Assembly: GCA_051953655.1 (NCBI GenBank)
Contig: JBQCIO010000221.1
Location: 1 to 34,240, forward strand
DNA from: JBQCHF01 sp051953655
GTDB taxonomy: Bacteria > Actinomycetota > Actinomycetes > Motilibacterales > Motilibacteraceae
DNA length: 34,240 bases
Direction: 5' to 3'
The notes below the pieces were generated by a model that saw only the letters and a list, made by a program, of their open reading frames with translations, did not search any database and was not told where the DNA came from. Below are positions 32,042-34,240 of the stretch, piece by piece. Both the position numbers and the translations under genes were made by a program. Positions within the stretch are counted from its first letter, which is position 1; each line of letters starts with the position of its first letter.

Positions 32042-33061
32042 TTACGACTCGGACAGGATGTGCCCGACGTAGCGGGCCACGGCGCGCACGGCTCCCATCG
32101 TGGTCGGGTAGTCCATCCGGGTCGGGCCGAGGACGCCCAGGGTGGCCACCGCCTCGGCGCCGCCGCCGTAGCCGGTGGCGACCAGGGCGGTGGAGGCGAG
32201 GTCGTGGTGCGGCACCTCGTGACCGATCCGCACGGTGACCGCCTGCGGGTCGGTGGCGTCGCCCAGCAGGCGCAGCAGCACCACCTGCTCCTCCAGCGCC
32301 TCGAGCACGGGGCGGATGGTGAGCGGGAAGTCCTGCCCGAAGCGGGCGAGGTTGGCGGTGCCGGCCAGCACCACGCGCTCCTCGGCCTGCTCGACGACGG
32401 CCTCCATGAGGACCGACACCAGGGCGCTCACCACCGGTCGGTCGGCGGGGGCGAAGGAGTCGGTGAACTCCTCCAGCTCGGCCGGCACGTCGGTGAGCCG
32501 CTGGCCGACGACGGCGGTGTTCAGCCGGCCGCGGACCTCGGCCAGCAACGTCTCCGACACGTCGTCGGAGCAGTCGACGACGCGCTGCTCCACCCGGCCG
32601 GTGTTGGTGATGAGCACGAGCATGACCCGCGACGCCGTGAGCGGCACGAGCTCGACGTGGCGCACCGTGGAGCGGGTGAGCGAGGGGTACTGCACGACCG
32701 CGACCTGGCGGGTCAGCTGGGCGAGCAGGCGCACGGTGCGCGAGACGACGTCGTCGAGGTCGACGGCGCCGTCGAGGACGGTCTGGATGGCGCGCCGCTC
32801 GGCGGGCGAGAGCGGCTTGACCTGGCTGAGCCGGTCGACGAAGAGGCGGTAGCCCTTGTCGGTGGGCACCCGGCCGGCGCTGGTGTGGGGCTGGGCGATG
32901 TAGCCCTCCTCCTCCAGCGCCGCCATGTCGTTGCGGATGGTCGCCGGGGAGACGCCGAGGCTGTGCCGCTCCACCAGCGCCCGGGAGCCGACCGGCTCCT
33001 GGGTGGAGACGTAGTCCTCGACGATGGCGCGCAGGACGGCGAGCCGCCGGTCCTCGACCAC
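32042..33061 (-). CDS. hrcA: Heat-inducible transcription repressor HrcA
   Basis: This 339-residue repressor of class I heat-shock genes binds CIRCE. It has an N-terminal winged helix (about 1-75: LAVLRAIVEDYVSTQEPVGSRALVERHSLGVSPATIRNDMAALEEEGYI then QPHTSAGRVPTDKGYRLFVD) and a GAF-like domain (about 100-330). GTG 33061 has GGGAGG 7 nt upstream, while the longer open frame upstream lacks any family match. It is autoregulated through the CIRCE site at 33113-33139 and also controls dnaJ downstream. Confidence 0.97.
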   Translation of the reverse strand: MVEDRRLAVLRAIVEDYVSTQEPVGSRALVERHSLGVSPATIRNDMAALEEEGYIAQPHTSAGRVPTDKGYRLFVDRLSQVKPLSPAERRAIQTVLDGAVDLDDVVSRTVRLLAQLTRQVAVVQYPSLTRSTVRHVELVPLTASRVMLVLITNTGRVEQRVVDCSDDVSETLLAEVRGRLNTAVVGQRLTDVPAELEEFTDSFAPADRPVVSALVSVLMEAVVEQAEERVVLAGTANLARFGQDFPLTIRPVLEALEEQVVLLRLLGDATDPQAVTVRIGHEVPHHDLASTALVATGYGGGAEAVATLGVLGPTRMDYPTTMGAVRAVARYVGHILSES

Positions 33062-33112
33062 GAGCCACCTCCCGTCGCTGTCACCGCGTCGCCCGGCCCG
33101 GGGCAGCCGCTC

Positions 33113-33139
33113 CTGGCACTCCGGGCAGACGAGTGCCAA
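33113..33139. promoter_or_regulatory. CIRCE operator for HrcA
   Basis: CTGGCACTC-N9-GAGTGCCAA is a near match to CIRCE (TTAGCACTC-N9-GAGTGCTAA), with 8 paired positions and the standard 9-nt spacer. It lies 52-78 nt upstream of hrcA. On the minus strand TAGACT (33144-33139) next to it resembles a -10 box, so HrcA would cover the start of transcription. Confidence 0.9.
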
Positions 33140-33189
33140 GTCTACTCCGGGGTCACTTCCCCGGCCCGGCGTCGCCCGGCGTGGGCGCG

Positions 33190-34143
33190 TCACTCGTGCG
33201 GCGCGGCCGCTTCCAGCAGGTCCCGGTCCACCAGCCCGGCTCGCGCCTCCTGGCGCATCAGCACGACGACGGCCCCGAGCACGAGCAGGGTGCCCACGAC
33301 CTGCAGCCCGCCCACCTGCTCCCCGAGCAGCACGGCGCCGAGCACCACGGTGACGGCGGGCTCCACGGTGGACACCACCGACGCCTGGGCGGCGGGCAGG
33401 AGCACCAGCCCCGCGGTGAGCAGCCCGAACGGCACGACCGTGCCGAGCACGGCCATGGCCACGGCCGAGCCCCAGCCGGCGGCGTCGGTGGGGCCGTGGG
33501 CCCGGGTGAGCAGGGCGGCGACGGTGAGCACGGCGCCGGCGGCCGAGAGTGTGACGGTGGTGGCCCGCAGGCCGCCCACCCGCGGGGCGAGCCGGCCGGA
33601 GACGACGACGTAGCCGGCGAAGAGCACCGAGGCGGCCACCACCAGCAGCACGCCGACCGGCTGGCCGCTCGCGCCGTCGCCCGCGCTCAGGCCCGCTCCG
33701 GCGACGGCGGCGAGCACACAGCCGACCACGACGCCGCCCGGCCGCATCCGCAGGACGACGGCGGAGATGACGACCACCCAGGCGGGATAGAGGAACAGCA
33801 GGGTCTCGGCGAGGCCCGCGGAGACCCGTTGCAGGCCCGCGAAGTAGAGGACGATCTCCGGGCTCAGGCCGACGGCGCCGACGAGGGCCAGCCGGCCGAG
33901 CACGCGTCGGTCGGTGAGCACCGGCTCCCGGCGCCGGCGCGCGGTGACCACGACCGCCGTCCACAGCACGGCGGTGGCCACGACGAACCGCCACGCCAGC
34001 AGCGCGAGCGGGTCGACGCCGTGCCGGTAGGCGACCTTGCCGAACAGCGGCAGCGTGGCGAAGGACACGGCGGACACCAGCACAAGAATCGTGCCGCGCA
34101 GCCGCGGGTGCAGCGCGCGCGGCGCGAGGGTCTGCTGCGCCAC
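33190..34143 (-). CDS. EamA/DMT-family transporter
   Basis: This 317-residue drug/metabolite transporter has ten predicted membrane segments arranged as two repeated five-helix halves (about 15-150 and 160-300). It has the EamA-type VSAVSFATLPLFGKVAYRHGVDPLALLAWR near the start and STVEPAVTVVLGAVLLGEQVGGLQVVGTLLVLGAVVV near the end. The substrate is unknown; members export amino acids, nucleotides or toxic metabolites. GTG 34143 is 3 nt after the preceding crotonase stop, so both probably share a transcript. Confidence 0.9.
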   Translation of the reverse strand: MAQQTLAPRALHPRLRGTILVLVSAVSFATLPLFGKVAYRHGVDPLALLAWRFVVATAVLWTAVVVTARRRREPVLTDRRVLGRLALVGAVGLSPEIVLYFAGLQRVSAGLAETLLFLYPAWVVVISAVVLRMRPGGVVVGCVLAAVAGAGLSAGDGASGQPVGVLLVVAASVLFAGYVVVSGRLAPRVGGLRATTVTLSAAGAVLTVAALLTRAHGPTDAAGWGSAVAMAVLGTVVPFGLLTAGLVLLPAAQASVVSTVEPAVTVVLGAVLLGEQVGGLQVVGTLLVLGAVVVLMRQEARAGLVDRDLLEAAAPHE

Positions 34144-34146
34144 CGG

Positions 34147-34240
34147 TCAGCGGCCGGTGAACCGGGCGGCGCGCCGCTCGACGAACGACGCGACGCCCTC
34201 GGCGGCGTCCTCGCTGTCCAGCAGCGGCAGCAGGTCGGCG
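34147..34240 (-). CDS. C-terminal end of an enoyl-CoA hydratase/isomerase (partial)
   Basis: The minus-strand frame enters at the window edge and ends with TGA at 34147-34149. Its 30 or so residues, ADLLPLLDSEDAAEGVASFVE, then RRAARFTGR, match the end of crotonase-family proteins, where S-x-D-x-x-EG-x-x-A/S-F-x-E-K/R-R and F-x-G-R are standard. Its start and active site are outside the window. Confidence 0.75.
   Translation of the reverse strand, partial: ADLLPLLDSEDAAEGVASFVERRAARFTGR

Noticed and set aside
32042..33994. A 650-residue HrcA.
   Set aside because: The extra part is antisense-frame sequence of the EamA gene and passes through the CIRCE operator; GTG 33061 has a strong ribosome site.

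Overview
The window is chromosomal DNA from a very GC-rich actinobacterium. The base composition, GTG starts with strong Shine-Dalgarno sites, actinobacterial families (DUF3072, DUF6703-like, AbiEi/DUF559-like, dimeric GlyRS, long-form LeuA) and the gene order suggest Geodermatophilaceae or a close relative. That family-level placement is inference, because no rRNA or other marker gene is present.

Layout. 1-1797 (+): the end of an unidentified gene, a DUF3072 protein and a polytopic GT87-like membrane protein. 1945-6690 (-): an ABC-2 exporter (ATPase, permease), a DesK/DesR-like two-component system and dusB, read in that order from a promoter region holding a perfect 22-bp palindrome. 6777-7918: an AbiEi/Vsr-like protein gene bracketed by two oppositely oriented copies of a hairpin repeat. 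7944-9856 (-): an ABM-domain protein and glyS. 10067-15473 (+): a small membrane protein, a Zur-type zinc operon (znuA, znuC, znuB, zur) with two Zur boxes and probably a leaderless znuA mRNA, then a family-A DNA polymerase with a degenerate exonuclease half. 15633-18532 (-): uppS, recO and a DUF1624/HGSNAT-like acyltransferase. 18683-19540 (+): a GNAT acetyltransferase. 19615-21483 (-): leuA with a leader peptide containing Leu-Leu-Leu-Ile and an attenuator-like leader RNA. 21669-27893 (-): era, a deaminase-like protein without the catalytic residues, a CBS/CorC-like membrane protein, ybeY, phoH, a serine beta-lactamase-like hydrolase and a HIT protein. 28188-29854 (+): an ECF sigma factor translationally coupled to a membrane protein with GerMN and Gmad2 domains. 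29961-34240 (-): rsmE, dnaJ, hrcA (with a CIRCE operator), an EamA transporter and the end of a crotonase.

Most genes are housekeeping: tRNA and rRNA maturation (DusB, GlyRS, YbeY, Era, RsmE), repair (RecO, polymerase), cell wall (UppS), heat shock (HrcA/DnaJ), zinc uptake and leucine synthesis. The less ordinary content lies between genes. At least four kinds of palindromic repeat occur, two of them in several copies with conserved loops or covarying stems, and four of the five convergent gene junctions hold one. One hairpin family brackets the AbiEi/Vsr-like gene in inverted orientation, a layout resembling a REP-transposase unit with a different protein; this is the best candidate here for an undescribed element. 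No CRISPR array, tRNA, rRNA, prophage or classical insertion sequence was seen.
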